From: DATKZB01 sp035528235
GTDB lineage: Bacteria > Planctomycetota > Phycisphaerae > FEN-1346
NCBI GenBank assembly: GCA_035528235.1
Contig: DATKZB010000038.1
Location: forward strand, 1 to 5,801
Length of the DNA: 5,801 nt
Direction of reading: 5' to 3'
Below, in pieces: positions 5,469 to 5,801 of this stretch. How positions within the stretch are numbered: the first letter of the stretch is position 1; the number at the start of each line of letters is the position of its first letter. A program made the position numbers and the translations under genes. The notes beneath the pieces were generated by a model. The model did not search any database, was not told the DNA's origin, and saw only the letters and a program-made list of their open reading frames with translations.

Positions 5469-5801
5469 ATGCGTGTGCTCGGCCGAATGCTACCACCAGG
5501 CCTCTCCGCCATGGCCGCCGCCATCGCCGTGAGCATCGTGGCCGCGGCCCAGGCTGCGCCCTCCCCCGACGAGCGGACCGAGATCGTCTTCTGGAACCTC
5601 TTCACCACGGGCGACCAGCAGCGGGTCATCGCGGACCTGGTGGATCGGTTCAACGCGGGGCAGTCGGCGTACCGGGTCAAGAAGGTCGACATTCCGTACC
5701 AGCACATCCACTCGAAGATGCTGCCGGCGGTGGCGGGCAACGTGCCGCCCGACGTCTCGATCTTTGACCGGTTCCTGGTGGCGAGTTTCGCCGGCCGGGG
5801 G
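5469..5801 (+). CDS. ABC transporter extracellular solute-binding protein (family 1, sugar type), N-terminal part only
   Basis: The frame runs 111 codons from the ATG to the window edge without a stop; full-length relatives have roughly 400-450 residues, so about three quarters is missing. Residues 1-29 form a Sec signal peptide: arginines at 2 and 6, a hydrophobic core at about 11-26 and a probable cleavage after A29 (AQA before APSPDE). No lipobox cysteine is seen, so it should be a soluble periplasmic protein. The mature part begins EIVFWNLFTTGDQQRVIADL, followed by VDRFNA, the first strand and helix typical of MalE/UgpB-like sugar-binding proteins. KVDIPYQHIHSKMLPAVAGNVPPDV then fits the second strand and the helix before the conserved PDV segment. 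It would capture an oligosaccharide or sugar derivative for import; permease genes are expected beyond the right edge. No SD precedes the start, and the next in-frame ATGs (5487, 5511) have none either. The first ATG is kept because it gives a complete signal peptide. Confidence 0.88.
   Translation, partial: MRVLGRMLPPGLSAMAAAIAVSIVAAAQAAPSPDERTEIVFWNLFTTGDQQRVIADLVDRFNAGQSAYRVKKVDIPYQHIHSKMLPAVAGNVPPDVSIFDRFLVASFAGRG

Noticed and set aside
3665..5767. Open frame of 700 codons on the plus strand antisense to the kinase-methyltransferase gene
   Set aside because: Composition is low-complexity and no motif is recognisable. It also overlaps the true plus-strand binding-protein gene in another frame.
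1..5801. An undescribed defence or mobile system across the window
   Set aside because: All five genes belong to recognisable housekeeping, carbohydrate or surface-modification families; there is no transposase, integrase, nuclease, toxin pair or phage-like gene.

Overview
The window is a GC-rich (by eye near 70%) stretch of bacterial chromosome with five protein genes, two of them cut by the window edges. Base composition, the mix of SD-led and apparently SD-less starts, and a short AT-rich TAATGACGAA-type repeat of a kind I associate with planctomycete and verrucomicrobial genomes suggest an environmental Planctomycetota-type organism (for example a Phycisphaerae relative). That assignment is an inference. 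No gene-free stretch exceeds 300 bases.

Layout: (1) 1-570, minus strand: nearly complete thpR-like RNA 2',3'-cyclic phosphodiesterase, running off the left edge. (2) 571-697: divergent promoter region with a small dyad over a candidate -10. (3) 698-2590, plus strand: complete 630-residue GH127/DUF1680 glycoside hydrolase of the beta-L-arabinofuranosidase type, with its Glu/Cys metal-site residues intact. (4) 2588-2742: an AT-rich inverted-repeat element built of 14-bp units, filling the whole gap between two convergent genes and including the GH127 stop codon. (5) 2746-3711, minus strand: PfkB/ribokinase-family kinase with a GTG start and a strong SD. (6) 3712-3865: gap holding two look-alike GC hairpins. 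(7) 3866-5317, minus strand: a two-domain protein, an N-terminal Kdo/WaaP-type (lipopolysaccharide kinase-like) domain fused to a C-terminal class I SAM methyltransferase. (8) 5318-5468: divergent control region with a minus-strand promoter, an 11-bp inverted repeat and a perfect TATAAT only 8 bases before the next start. (9) 5469-5801, plus strand: N-terminal part of a secreted ABC-transporter sugar-binding protein, cut by the right edge.

How they fit together: the GH127 enzyme has no signal peptide, so it would act on short arabinose-type oligosaccharides after uptake. The solute-binding protein and the PfkB kinase could be the import and phosphorylation steps of carbohydrate use, but the genes lie on different strands and are not one operon, so this link is weak. 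The kinase-methyltransferase fusion points to cell-surface glycan or lipid modification. I see no CRISPR array, transposase, phage gene, tRNA or rRNA. I found no convincing new multi-gene system; the most interesting items are the repeat element, the fusion protein and the compact promoter before the binding-protein gene.
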